From contig NZ_JAGIQA010000005.1 in NCBI RefSeq assembly GCF_017814975.1, positions 283,379-347,378 of the forward strand: DNA of 64,000 bases. The letters are read 5' to 3'. This document shows positions 56,123-64,000 of the stretch, piece after piece (position 1 is the first letter of the stretch; each line of letters opens with the position of its first letter). The notes beneath the pieces were generated by a model, which was not told the DNA's origin, ran no database searches, and was given only the letters and a program-made list of their open reading frames with translations. This stretch comes from Cupriavidus consociatus (GTDB lineage: Bacteria > Pseudomonadota > Gammaproteobacteria > Burkholderiales > Burkholderiaceae). A program made the translations under genes and the position numbers.

Positions 56123-57025
56123 ATGAGTCTCTCGTTGGACCAACTCCAGGCTTTCGTCGCTGCTGCCGAAGCCGGTTCTTTTTCCGCCGCCGCGCGCAGG
56201 CTCGGCAAGGCCCAGTCAGTGGTCAGCGCCGCCGTGTCGAACCTCGAGATCGATGTCGGCAACGCATTGTTCGACCGCGCCGGCCGCTATCCCGTGCTGA
56301 CCCGGGCCGGCGAGCGGCTGCTGGCGGAAGCGCGCGTGATCCTGGAGCGCTGCGAGCACTTCCGCGGCGTGGCCAAGAGCCTGGGCGAGGGTGTGGAGAC
56401 GCGGCTGGTGCTCGCCGTCGACGAGCTCTACCCGGAAGAAACGCTGGGCCAGCTGCTCGAAGCGTTCTCCGGCCGCTTCCCGGCGGTCGAGCTGGAAGTG
56501 CTGTTCCCCCTGATGGAAGACGTCAGCCGGCTGGTGCTCGAGGGCGGCGCCGATCTCGGCATCATGTGGCGGCAGGAAGTGCTGCCGCCCGAACTGGGCT
56601 TCCATGCGCTGGGCTGGATGCCAATGCAGATCCTGTGCGCGCCCGACCATCCGCTGGCGTCGCAGCGCGTGGACTGGGAAGAGCTGAAGCGCTACCGCCA
56701 GCTGATGGTCGCGACACGTACCGACAGCGAGGAGAAGATGCGCCTGCGCGTGGCGGCGGACGTCTGGTGGGTGGAGAGCCAGTGGGTCATCGTCGAGCTG
56801 GTCAAGCGCGGGCTGGGCTGGGCGTTCGTGCCGTGGCACGTGGTGGCCAACTCGCCGGCCGCGGCGCAGCTGGTGTCGCCGCCGCTGGCGTTCCAGCAGC
56901 AGGACTGGCCGGTGGCGATGGAACTGGTGTGGCACAAGCAGCGGCCGCTGGGCAAGGCCGCCACCTGGCTGCGCGAGCGCATCTGCGCGCAGCCGTTGCC
57001 GAACGCGCCGCAGCGCGGCGCCTAG
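56123..57025 (+). CDS. LysR-family transcriptional regulator
   Basis: The protein has 300 residues. The ATG at 56123 has GAAGGG six bases upstream; an in-frame ATG at 56099 adds eight residues and lies on the dyad. The HTH is LDQLQAFVAAAEAGSFSAAARRLGKAQSVVSAAVSNLEIDVGNALFDR. The effector domain follows from about residue 90. It is divergent from the PACE pump gene, as AceR is from AceI, so it probably activates that pump in response to a cationic substrate (inference). Its stop codon overlaps the opposing efflux gene stop at the palindrome CTAG. Confidence 0.9.
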   Translation: MSLSLDQLQAFVAAAEAGSFSAAARRLGKAQSVVSAAVSNLEIDVGNALFDRAGRYPVLTRAGERLLAEARVILERCEHFRGVAKSLGEGVETRLVLAVDELYPEETLGQLLEAFSGRFPAVELEVLFPLMEDVSRLVLEGGADLGIMWRQEVLPPELGFHALGWMPMQILCAPDHPLASQRVDWEELKRYRQLMVATRTDSEEKMRLRVAADVWWVESQWVIVELVKRGLGWAFVPWHVVANSPAAAQLVSPPLAFQQQDWPVAMELVWHKQRPLGKAATWLRERICAQPLPNAPQRGA

Positions 57026-58575
57026 CGCTGGCCGACTGTGGTGGCTGGTGCGGCGATTGCGGCGGGTGCGGCGGGTGCGGGCGTGCTGCCGGTTGCGCCG
57101 TCCAGCGGCTGCGGATGCCAGTTGCCGCCCAACGCCTTGATCAGCACCACCGCCGCCGTGTACTGGCGTCCGGCGATCGACAGCGCGGTGCGCTCGGCAG
57201 TGTAGGCCGCGGTCTGCGCCGTCAGCACGTCGAGCAGGCCCGCGGTGCCGGCGCGGTAGCGGTTGTTGACCAGCGCCAGCGCCTCGCGCGCGGAGCGCAG
57301 CGCGTCGTTCTGCACCACCGCTTCCTGCTCCAGCAGCCGCTGCGCGGCAAGGTTGTCCTCCACTTCCTGGAACGCCGACAGCACGGTCTGGCGGTAGTTG
57401 GCCACGGTCTGGTCGTAGGCGGCCACGGCCTGCGCCTTGGCCGCGCGGCGCAGTCCGCCATCGAACAGCGTGCCGGCCAGTCCGCCGCCGATCGACCAGA
57501 TGCGGTCCGGCAGCGACATCCAGCGCGCCAGCGTGCTGGCGGTCAGCCCGCCGCTGGCCGACAGCGACAGCGTCGGGTAGTAAGCGGCCTGCGCCACGCC
57601 GATCTGCGCGTTGGCGGACGCCATGCGGCGTTCGGCCGCGCCGATGTCGGGCCGGCGCTCCAGCAGTTCCGACGGCACCGCGGCCGGCACGCGCGGCGGG
57701 GCCTTGCGGAAATCGTCCGCGGCCAGCGACAGCGCCGCGGGCGGCTTGCCGACCAGCACGGCGATGGCATGCTCCAGCTGCGCACGCGTGATCTGGATGT
57801 CGATCTGCTGCGCCTGCGCGCTCTTGAGCTGGGTCTCCGACTGCAGCACGTCGGAGCGTTGCGCGGTGCCGGCCGCGTACTGGTTCTGCACCAGCTGCAG
57901 CGACTTCTGGTAGTCGGCCACTGTGCGGTCGAGCAGCGCCTTCTGCGCATCGGCCACGCGCAACAGGAAATAGCTCTGCGCCAGCGTCGCCTGCGTCGAC
58001 AGCAGCGTCGAGGCCAGGTCGGCCTGGCTCGCCTGCGCGCTGGCTTCGCTGCTTTCCACCTGGCGGCGCACGCGGCCCCACACGTCGATCTCCCAGGTCG
58101 CGCCCAGCGTCAGGCTCTGCCCGTTGAGGGTGTTGCCGCTGGCGCCGCGTGCGCGCGATGCGCCGGCCTGCGCATCGACGGTCGGGAAGAAGCCGGCGCG
58201 GGCCGCCTGCAGCGCGGCCGCGGCCTGGCGGTACTGCGCCTCGGCCGCCTTGATGTTCTGGTTGGAGATCTGCACTTCCGACATCAGCGTGTCGAGCTGC
58301 GGATCGCCGAAGACGGTCCACCAGTCGGCGCGCGCGATCGCATCCTGCGGCTCCGCGGTCTTCCAGTCGCCGCGCCAGGCATTGGCATCGGTGGTGGTAT
58401 CGGTGGTGGCATCGGTGGCTTCCTTGAAGGCTGCCGACACCGGCGCATCGGGTCGCTTGTAGTCGGGGCCGACCGCGCAGCCAGCCAGCAGCAGCGCGCA
58501 CGCCAGCGGCAGCGGCAGGGCATGGGTCAGCAAGCGGCTAAACACAGGGCTAAACACGGGGCTAAACACAGTCAT
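57022..58575 (-). CDS. NodT-family RND efflux outer-membrane lipoprotein
   Basis: The protein has 517 residues. The lipoprotein signal ends LACALLLAGCAVGPDYKRP (lipobox Cys). IARADWWTVFGDPQLDTLMSEVQISNQNIKAAEAQYRQA opens the first TolC-like repeat, and coiled-coil helices (QASQADLASTLLSTQATLAQSYF and YDQTVANYRQTVLSAFQEVEDNLAA) form the periplasmic tunnel. It trimerises into the outer-membrane exit duct. It is the last gene of the mdtBC-like operon, 17 bp after the pump. A 12-bp tandem repeat encodes the FSPVFSPVFS stretch at the very N-terminus. Confidence 0.93.
   Translation of the reverse strand: MTVFSPVFSPVFSRLLTHALPLPLACALLLAGCAVGPDYKRPDAPVSAAFKEATDATTDTTTDANAWRGDWKTAEPQDAIARADWWTVFGDPQLDTLMSEVQISNQNIKAAEAQYRQAAAALQAARAGFFPTVDAQAGASRARGASGNTLNGQSLTLGATWEIDVWGRVRRQVESSEASAQASQADLASTLLSTQATLAQSYFLLRVADAQKALLDRTVADYQKSLQLVQNQYAAGTAQRSDVLQSETQLKSAQAQQIDIQITRAQLEHAIAVLVGKPPAALSLAADDFRKAPPRVPAAVPSELLERRPDIGAAERRMASANAQIGVAQAAYYPTLSLSASGGLTASTLARWMSLPDRIWSIGGGLAGTLFDGGLRRAAKAQAVAAYDQTVANYRQTVLSAFQEVEDNLAAQRLLEQEAVVQNDALRSAREALALVNNRYRAGTAGLLDVLTAQTAAYTAERTALSIAGRQYTAAVVLIKALGGNWHPQPLDGATGSTPAPAAPAAIAAPATTVGQR
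58537..58572. repeat. 12-bp tandem repeat, three copies, at the outer-membrane factor start
   Basis: GCTAAACACAGG, GCTAAACACGGG and GCTAAACACAGT in direct succession. They code for repeated Val-Phe-Ser-Pro right after the initiator Met. Confidence 0.85.
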
Positions 58576-58592
58576 GTGGAATCTCTGCAAAT

Positions 58593-61500
58593 TCAGACAG
58601 CGGCCGGTTGGTCCGGCGTGCCGCGATCGCCGCGGCGGCGCTGGCGCCAGGCCTTGACCTTCAGGCGCCAGCGGTCCAGCGTCAGGTAGACCACCGGCGT
58701 GGTGTACAGCGTCAGCAGCTGGCTCACCACCAGGCCGCCGACAATGGAGATGCCCAGCGGCGCGCGCAGCTCGGCACCGTCGCCGCGGCCGATCGCCAGC
58801 GGCACCGCGCCCAGCAGCGCGGCCATGGTCGTCATCAGGATCGGGCGGAAGCGCAGCAGGCAGGCGCGGTAGATGGCTTCGCGCGGCGACAGCCCTTCGC
58901 GGCGCTCGGCGTCGATGGCGAAGTCGATCATCATGATCGCGTTCTTCTTCACGATGCCGATCAGCAGGATCACGCCGATCAGCGCGATGATGCTGAAGTC
59001 CGTCTTCGACGCCATCAGCGCCAGCAGCGCGCCCACGCCCGCCGACGGCAGCGTCGACAGGATGGTGAGCGGGTGGACATAGCTTTCGTACAGCACGCCC
59101 AGCACGATGTAGATCGTGATCAGCGCCGCCAGGATCAGGATCGGCTGGCTCTTGAGCGAATCCTGGAACGCCTTGGCGCCGCCCTGGAAGTTGGCGCGCA
59201 GCGTTTCAGGCACGCCGATGCGCGCCATCTCGCGGTGGATCGCATCGGTCGCCTGCGACAGCGAAGTCCCTTCCGCCAGGTTGAACGAGATCGTCGAGGC
59301 CGCGAACTGGCCCTGGTGGTTCACGCCCAGCGGCGTGCTGGTCGGCACCACGCGCGCGAACGCGGCCAGCGGCACGCGGTTGCCGTTGCCGGTGACGACG
59401 TAGATGTCCTTGAGCGCGTTCGGGCCCTGCAGGTACTCGGGGCTCAGCTCCATCACCACGCGGTACTGGTTGAGCGGATGGTAGATGGTCGACACCAGCC
59501 GCTGGCCGAAGGCATTGTTCAGCACCGCATCCACCTGCTGCGCGGTCACGCCCAGGCGCGATGCCGCGTCGCGGTCGATGATCACCGAGGTCTGCAGGCC
59601 CTTGTCGTTGGTGTCGGTGTCGATGTCCTCCAGCCCCTTCAGGTTGGACAGCGCCGCGCGCACCTTGGGCTCCCACGCGCGCAGCACCTCCAGGTCGTCG
59701 GACTGCAGCGTGAACTGGTACTGCGAGCTGCTTTGCCGCCCGCCGATGCGGATATCCTGCACCGGCTGCAGGAACAGGCTCGCACCGGGCTCCTTGGCCA
59801 GCTTGCCGCGCAGCCGCGCGATGATGGCGTCGGCGGACTCCTTGCGCTCCGACAGCGGCTTGAGCGTGACAAACATCTGCCCGGTATTGCGCTGCGAGCC
59901 GCCGGTAAAGCCGGTCACGTTCTCCACGGCCGGATCCGACCGCACGATCGTGATGAAGCTGTCGAGCTTGCCGCGCATGGCCTGGAACGAGGTGGCCTGG
60001 TCGGCTCGGATAAAGCCGATCAGCCGGCCCGTGTCCTGCTGCGGAAAGAACCCCTTGGGCACGATCACGTACAGCCACACGTTGAGCGCGATGGTGGCGA
60101 TCAGCACCAGCCACACCAGCGGGCTGAAGCGCAGCGCCGTCGACAGCGAGCGCGCGTAGCCGTCGTGCAGCCACTGGAACATGCGCTCGGTCGCGCGGAA
60201 GAAGCGGCCCTGGTTCTCCGGCTCGGCCGGACGCAGCAGGCGCGCGCACATCATCGGCGTGGCGGTCAGCGACACCACCAGCGACACCAGGATCGCCACC
60301 GACAGCGTGATCGCGAATTCCTGGAACAGCCGGCCGACGATGCCGCCCATCATCAGCAGCGGAATGAACACCGCGATCAGCGACAGGCTCATCGACAGCA
60401 CCGTGAAGCCCACCTCGCGCGCGCCCCGCAGCGCGGCCGCCAGCGGCTTCATGCCTTCCTCGATATGGCGCGAGATGTTCTCCAGCACCACGATGGCATC
60501 GTCGACGACGAAGCCGGTGGCGATGGTCAGCGCCATCAGCGACAGGTTGTTCAGCGAGAACCCGGCCAGGTACATCACCGTGAAGGTGCCGATCAGCGAG
60601 ACCGGCACCGCGACGCTGGGGATCAGCGTCGCGCGCACGTTGCGCAGGAAGATGAACACCACCATGATCACCAGCGCCACCGAGATCATCAGCGTGTGCT
60701 CGACCTCGCGCAGCGACGCGCGGATGGTGGGCGTGCGGTCCATCATCACGTCCATCGAGATCGCTGCCGGGATCATCTTCTGCAGGTTCGGCAGCATCTC
60801 GCGCACGCGGTCGACGGTCTCGATGATATTGGCGCCCGGCGAGCGGTTCAGCACCAGCAGCACCGACGGCTTGCCATTGGCCGAGCCCGCGTTGCGGATG
60901 TCCTGCACCGAATCGACCACGTTGGCCACGTCGCGCAGCCGCACCGGCACCGCGAACGAGTTGGGGCCACTGGTGGCGCTGGTGCCGCCGGTGGCGCCGC
61001 TGGTGATGGTGGTGGTGCCGCTGCTGGTGGTCAGCGTGGTCACGGTGACGCCGTTGACCACCTTGGTGCTGACGCCGCCGCTGGCCGTCGCATTGGCGGT
61101 GCTGGCGATCAGCGCGCCCGCCGACGCCGACGAGTACGTGCCCGGCGTGGCGTAGCGGATGATCAGCGGCATGTAGTCTTCCGCCTTCATCATCTGGTCG
61201 TTGGCGTAGACCTGCCAGTTGTTGCTGGTGTTCTCCAGCGTGCCGAGCGGCCGGTTGGCGTTGGTCGCGCTGATGGTGTTGCGCACGTCCTCCAGCGAGA
61301 TGCCGTAGTTGTTCAGTGCGGTCGGGTTCAGCTCGACCCGCACCGCCGGCAAGGAGGCGCCGCCGATGGTGACCTGCCCAACGCCTTCCACCTGCGACAG
61401 CTTCTGCGCGAGGATGGTCGAGGCCGCATCGTAGAGCTGCCCGCGCGTCATCGTCGGCGAGGTCAGCGCGATGATCATGATCGGCGCGTCGGCAGGGTTG

Positions 61501-61895
61501 ACCTTGCGGTAGGTCGGGTTGTTGGGCAGGCTGGTCGGCAGCGTCGCGCGCGAGGCGTTGATCGCGGCCTGCACGTCGCGCGCGGCGCCGTCGATATCGC
61601 GCGACAGGTCGAACTGCAGCGTCACGCGGGTTGAGCCGAGCGAGCTGCTGGAGGTGATTTCGGTCACGCCGGCGATGGTGCCGAGCGCGCGTTCCAGCGG
61701 CGTCGCCACGGTGGCGGCCATCGTTTCCGGGCTGGCGCCGGGCAGCGACGCCGATACCGAGATGGTGGGGAAGTCCACCTGCGGCAGCGGCGACACCGGC
61801 AGCAGCCGCAGCGCCGCCAGCCCGGCCAGCAGGATGCCGAGCGTGAGCAACGCGGTCGCGACCGGGCGATGGATAAAGGCAGCCGAAAGATTCAT
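58593..61895 (-). CDS. mdtC: RND multidrug efflux permease, MdtC-like
   Basis: The protein has 1100 residues, about 70 longer than MdtC. It begins [44 protein letters not shown] (in parts), the standard RND start. [22 protein letters not shown] carries the paired proton-relay Asp residues of helix 4, and [24 protein letters not shown] the helix 10-11 region with the relay Lys. Residues about 249-316 form a Ser/Thr/Gly-rich insertion in the first periplasmic half, absent from typical MdtC. It pairs with the MdtB-like pump 2 bp upstream and the outer-membrane factor downstream. Confidence 0.93.
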   Translation of the reverse strand: MNLSAAFIHRPVATALLTLGILLAGLAALRLLPVSPLPQVDFPTISVSASLPGASPETMAATVATPLERALGTIAGVTEITSSSSLGSTRVTLQFDLSRDIDGAARDVQAAINASRATLPTSLPNNPTYRKVNPADAPIMIIALTSPTMTRGQLYDAASTILAQKLSQVEGVGQVTIGGASLPAVRVELNPTALNNYGISLEDVRNTISATNANRPLGTLENTSNNWQVYANDQMMKAEDYMPLIIRYATPGTYSSASAGALIASTANATASGGVSTKVVNGVTVTTLTTSSGTTTITSGATGGTSATSGPNSFAVPVRLRDVANVVDSVQDIRNAGSANGKPSVLLVLNRSPGANIIETVDRVREMLPNLQKMIPAAISMDVMMDRTPTIRASLREVEHTLMISVALVIMVVFIFLRNVRATLIPSVAVPVSLIGTFTVMYLAGFSLNNLSLMALTIATGFVVDDAIVVLENISRHIEEGMKPLAAALRGAREVGFTVLSMSLSLIAVFIPLLMMGGIVGRLFQEFAITLSVAILVSLVVSLTATPMMCARLLRPAEPENQGRFFRATERMFQWLHDGYARSLSTALRFSPLVWLVLIATIALNVWLYVIVPKGFFPQQDTGRLIGFIRADQATSFQAMRGKLDSFITIVRSDPAVENVTGFTGGSQRNTGQMFVTLKPLSERKESADAIIARLRGKLAKEPGASLFLQPVQDIRIGGRQSSSQYQFTLQSDDLEVLRAWEPKVRAALSNLKGLEDIDTDTNDKGLQTSVIIDRDAASRLGVTAQQVDAVLNNAFGQRLVSTIYHPLNQYRVVMELSPEYLQGPNALKDIYVVTGNGNRVPLAAFARVVPTSTPLGVNHQGQFAASTISFNLAEGTSLSQATDAIHREMARIGVPETLRANFQGGAKAFQDSLKSQPILILAALITIYIVLGVLYESYVHPLTILSTLPSAGVGALLALMASKTDFSIIALIGVILLIGIVKKNAIMMIDFAIDAERREGLSPREAIYRACLLRFRPILMTTMAALLGAVPLAIGRGDGAELRAPLGISIVGGLVVSQLLTLYTTPVVYLTLDRWRLKVKAWRQRRRGDRGTPDQPAAV

Positions 61896-61897
61896 GG

Positions 61898-64000
61898 TCA
61901 GACCGGCTCCTCGCCCGTGCCGCCTTCCTCCGGATCACCGAAGCGGCGCTTGCGCCAGCCCTTCACGCGCGTCGCCACGCGGTCGAACGCCAGGTAGATC
62001 ACCGGCGTGGTGAACAGCGTCAGCACCTGGCTGACCAGCAGGCCGCCCACCATGGTCACGCCCAGGGGCTGGCGCAGCTCGCTGCCGATGCCGGAGCCCA
62101 GCATCAGCGGCAGCGCCGCCAGCAGTGCCGCCATCGTCGTCATCAGGATCGGGCGGAAGCGCAGCAGGCAGGCCTGGAAGATCGCGTCGCGCGGCGTCAT
62201 GCCGCCTTCGCGCTCGGCCTCGAGCGCGAAGTCGATCATCATGATCGCGTTCTTCTTGACGATGCCGATCAGCAGGATGATGCCGATGATGGCGATGATG
62301 CCCAGGTCCATCCCCGCCACCAGCAGCGCCAGCAGCGCGCCCACGCCGGCCGACGGCAGTGTCGACAGGATCGTGACCGGGTGGATGGTGCTTTCATACA
62401 GCACGCCCAGCACGATATACATCGTCACCACCGCGGCCAGGATCAGCCACAGCGTGTTCGACAGCGACGCGCGGAACGCCAGCGCCGCGCCCTGGAAGCT
62501 GGTCTGCATCGAGATCGGCAGGCCCAGCTCCTGCTCCACCCTGGTGATCTTGTCGACCGCGGCGCCGAGCGATTCGCCATGCGCCAGGTTGAACGAGATC
62601 GTCGCCGCCGGGAATTGCCCCTGGTGGTTGATCACCAGCGGCCCGGTGCGCTCGGTAATGCGCGCGAACGCGCCCAGCGGCACCTGTCCGCCGGACGAGG
62701 AGGGCAGGCGCAGCTCGGCCAGCGATTGCGGGCTCTTGCGGAATTCCGGCATGGTCTCCAGCACCACGCGGTACTGGCTCGACTGCGTGAAGATGGTCGA
62801 CACCAGCCGCTGGCCGAAGGCGCTGTACAGCGCGCTGTCGATCACCGCGGTGGTGATGCCGAAGCGCGCCGCCGCATCGCGGTCGATATCGACATAGGCG
62901 CGCAGGCCGTTGTTCTGCTGGTCGCTGGTGACGTCGCGCAGCTCGGGCTCCTGGCGCAGGCGCTCCACCAGCTTCGGCACCCAGGTGGCGAGCGTCTCGG
63001 GATCGGGATCCTCTACCGTGAACTGGTACTGTGTGCGCGAGACCTTGTCCTCGATGGTCAGGTCCTGCACCGGCTGCGTGAACAGCGACACGCCGCCGAG
63101 GCTCTGCACCGACTGCTGCAGGCGCTGCGTGACCACGTCGATCGGGTCGCGCTCGCCCTTGGGCTTGAGGTTGATCAGCATGCGCCCGGCGTTGAGCGTG
63201 GTGTTGCTGCCATCTACGCCGATAAACGACGACAGGCTTGCGACCGCCGGGTCCTGCATCACCACCTTGGCCACCGCTTCCTGCTTGCGCGCCATGGCGC
63301 CGAACGAAGTGGTCTGCGCGGCTTCGGTGATGCCCTGGATCACGCCGGTATCCTGCACCGGGAAGAAGCCCTTGGGCACCAGCAGGTACAGCAGCACGGT
63401 CAGCGCCAGCGTGGCCACCGCCACCACCAGCGTCGCCTTCTGGCGGTCGAGCACCCACTCCAGCCCGCGGCCATAGCGCTCGATCACGTTGTCGAAGAAG
63501 CGGCCGGTGGCGCGGTGGAAGCGCGACAGCTTTTCCTCCGGCACATGGTGCAGCAGGCGCGCGCACATCATCGGCGTGAGCGTCAGCGACACCACCGCCG
63601 AGATCAGGATCGACACCGCCAGCGTGATCGCGAACTCGCGGAACAGCCGGCCAACCACGTCGCCCATGAACAGCAGCGGGATCAGCACCGCCACCAGCGA
63701 GAAGGTCAGCGAGATAATGGTGAAGCCAATCTGCTTCGAGCCCCTGAGCGCCGCCTGCATCGGGGAATCGCCCTTCTCGATGTAGCGCATGATGTTCTCG
63801 ATCATCACGATCGCATCGTCGACCACGAAGCCCGTGGCGATGGTCAGCGCCATCAGCGTCAGGTTGTTGATCGAGAACCCGGACAGGTACATCACACCAA
63901 ACGTGCCCACCAGCGACAGCGGCACCGCCACGCCCGGGATGATGGTGGCGGGGATATTGCGCAGGAACAGGAAGATCACCAGCACCACCAGCGCGATTGC
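61898..64000 (-). CDS. mdtB: RND multidrug efflux permease, MdtB-like (cut by window edge)
   Basis: About 700 C-terminal residues are visible; the N-terminal third lies beyond the right edge. Near the edge is [57 protein letters not shown] (in parts), with the relay Asp pair. The second half ends [30 protein letters not shown] and [30 protein letters not shown]. It precedes mdtC by 2 bp, so the two are coupled. MdtB and MdtC form a mixed trimer that exports drugs with a membrane-fusion protein (MdtA), presumably encoded just outside the window. Confidence 0.93.
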   Translation of the reverse strand, partial: AIALVVLVIFLFLRNIPATIIPGVAVPLSLVGTFGVMYLSGFSINNLTLMALTIATGFVVDDAIVMIENIMRYIEKGDSPMQAALRGSKQIGFTIISLTFSLVAVLIPLLFMGDVVGRLFREFAITLAVSILISAVVSLTLTPMMCARLLHHVPEEKLSRFHRATGRFFDNVIERYGRGLEWVLDRQKATLVVAVATLALTVLLYLLVPKGFFPVQDTGVIQGITEAAQTTSFGAMARKQEAVAKVVMQDPAVASLSSFIGVDGSNTTLNAGRMLINLKPKGERDPIDVVTQRLQQSVQSLGGVSLFTQPVQDLTIEDKVSRTQYQFTVEDPDPETLATWVPKLVERLRQEPELRDVTSDQQNNGLRAYVDIDRDAAARFGITTAVIDSALYSAFGQRLVSTIFTQSSQYRVVLETMPEFRKSPQSLAELRLPSSSGGQVPLGAFARITERTGPLVINHQGQFPAATISFNLAHGESLGAAVDKITRVEQELGLPISMQTSFQGAALAFRASLSNTLWLILAAVVTMYIVLGVLYESTIHPVTILSTLPSAGVGALLALLVAGMDLGIIAIIGIILLIGIVKKNAIMMIDFALEAEREGGMTPRDAIFQACLLRFRPILMTTMAALLAALPLMLGSGIGSELRQPLGVTMVGGLLVSQVLTLFTTPVIYLAFDRVATRVKGWRKRRFGDPEEGGTGEEPV

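Noticed and set aside
59206..61938. Second minus-strand frame (910 codons) overlapping the MdtC-like gene
   Set aside because: Out of frame with the RND motifs; a shadow in the same gene.

Overview
The window is a GC-rich chromosomal segment of a beta-proteobacterium, most likely a Cupriavidus (Ralstonia/Burkholderiaceae group). Several things point there: the flavohemoglobin closely resembles the C. necator protein as I remember it; the pgk-pyk-fba-purC-purE-purK and recA-recX-sucC-sucD orders are those expected of Cupriavidus; and orphan Bug (tripartite-tricarboxylate) solute receptors are present. I recognised no insertion sequence, prophage or CRISPR array. The first and last genes are cut by the window edges.

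Region 1 (1-10.8 kb) is a sulfonate catabolic island. A LacI-type regulator is divergent from a HisD-like dihydroxypropanesulfonate (DHPS) 3-dehydrogenase (hpsN), an SDR, an MHS-family permease (hpsU) and a zinc alcohol dehydrogenase. After a sigma70 promoter overlapped by a 30-bp dyad come suyA and suyB (sulfolactate sulfo-lyase), slcC and comC (sulfolactate dehydrogenases of opposite stereochemistry), an orphan Bug receptor and a GntR/HutC regulator. Together they predict uptake of DHPS, oxidation to sulfolactate and cleavage to pyruvate plus sulfite. No sulfite oxidase or sulfite exporter is present here.

Region 2 (10.8-22 kb) holds a tRNA with a CAT anticodon, an MHS transporter, a TctDE-like two-component system with a DUF4212 protein, recA with a clear LexA box, recX, a DUF2889 protein, sucCD and a TerC-family membrane protein.

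Region 3 (21.6-29.3 kb) is the type IV pilin gene with a sigma54-type promoter and a PglL-type O-oligosaccharyltransferase directly downstream, two small envelope proteins, hmp, moaC and an M48 (BepA-like) protease.

Region 4 (29.2-41.1 kb) has a minus-strand run from ilvE through a zinc-finger protein, waaF, a SnoaL-like protein and a YheT-type hydrolase to a conserved unknown protein. A large SWI2/SNF2 ATPase, a second Bug receptor, a repeat-rich intergenic stretch and two tandem LuxR-type paralogues follow.

Region 5 (41.1-52.3 kb) is core metabolism: pgk, pyk, class II fba, purC, purE, purK, a Sua5/TsaC enzyme, the azlCD branched-chain amino acid exporter and dacB (PBP4).

Region 6 (52.3-64 kb) holds an operon of a flavin monooxygenase, a periplasmic binding protein and a MarR regulator behind a perfect 19-bp dyad; a PACE efflux gene divergent from a LysR regulator; and an MdtBC-type RND efflux operon with its own outer-membrane factor. 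Its MdtC-like pump carries an unusual Ser/Thr/Gly-rich periplasmic insertion.
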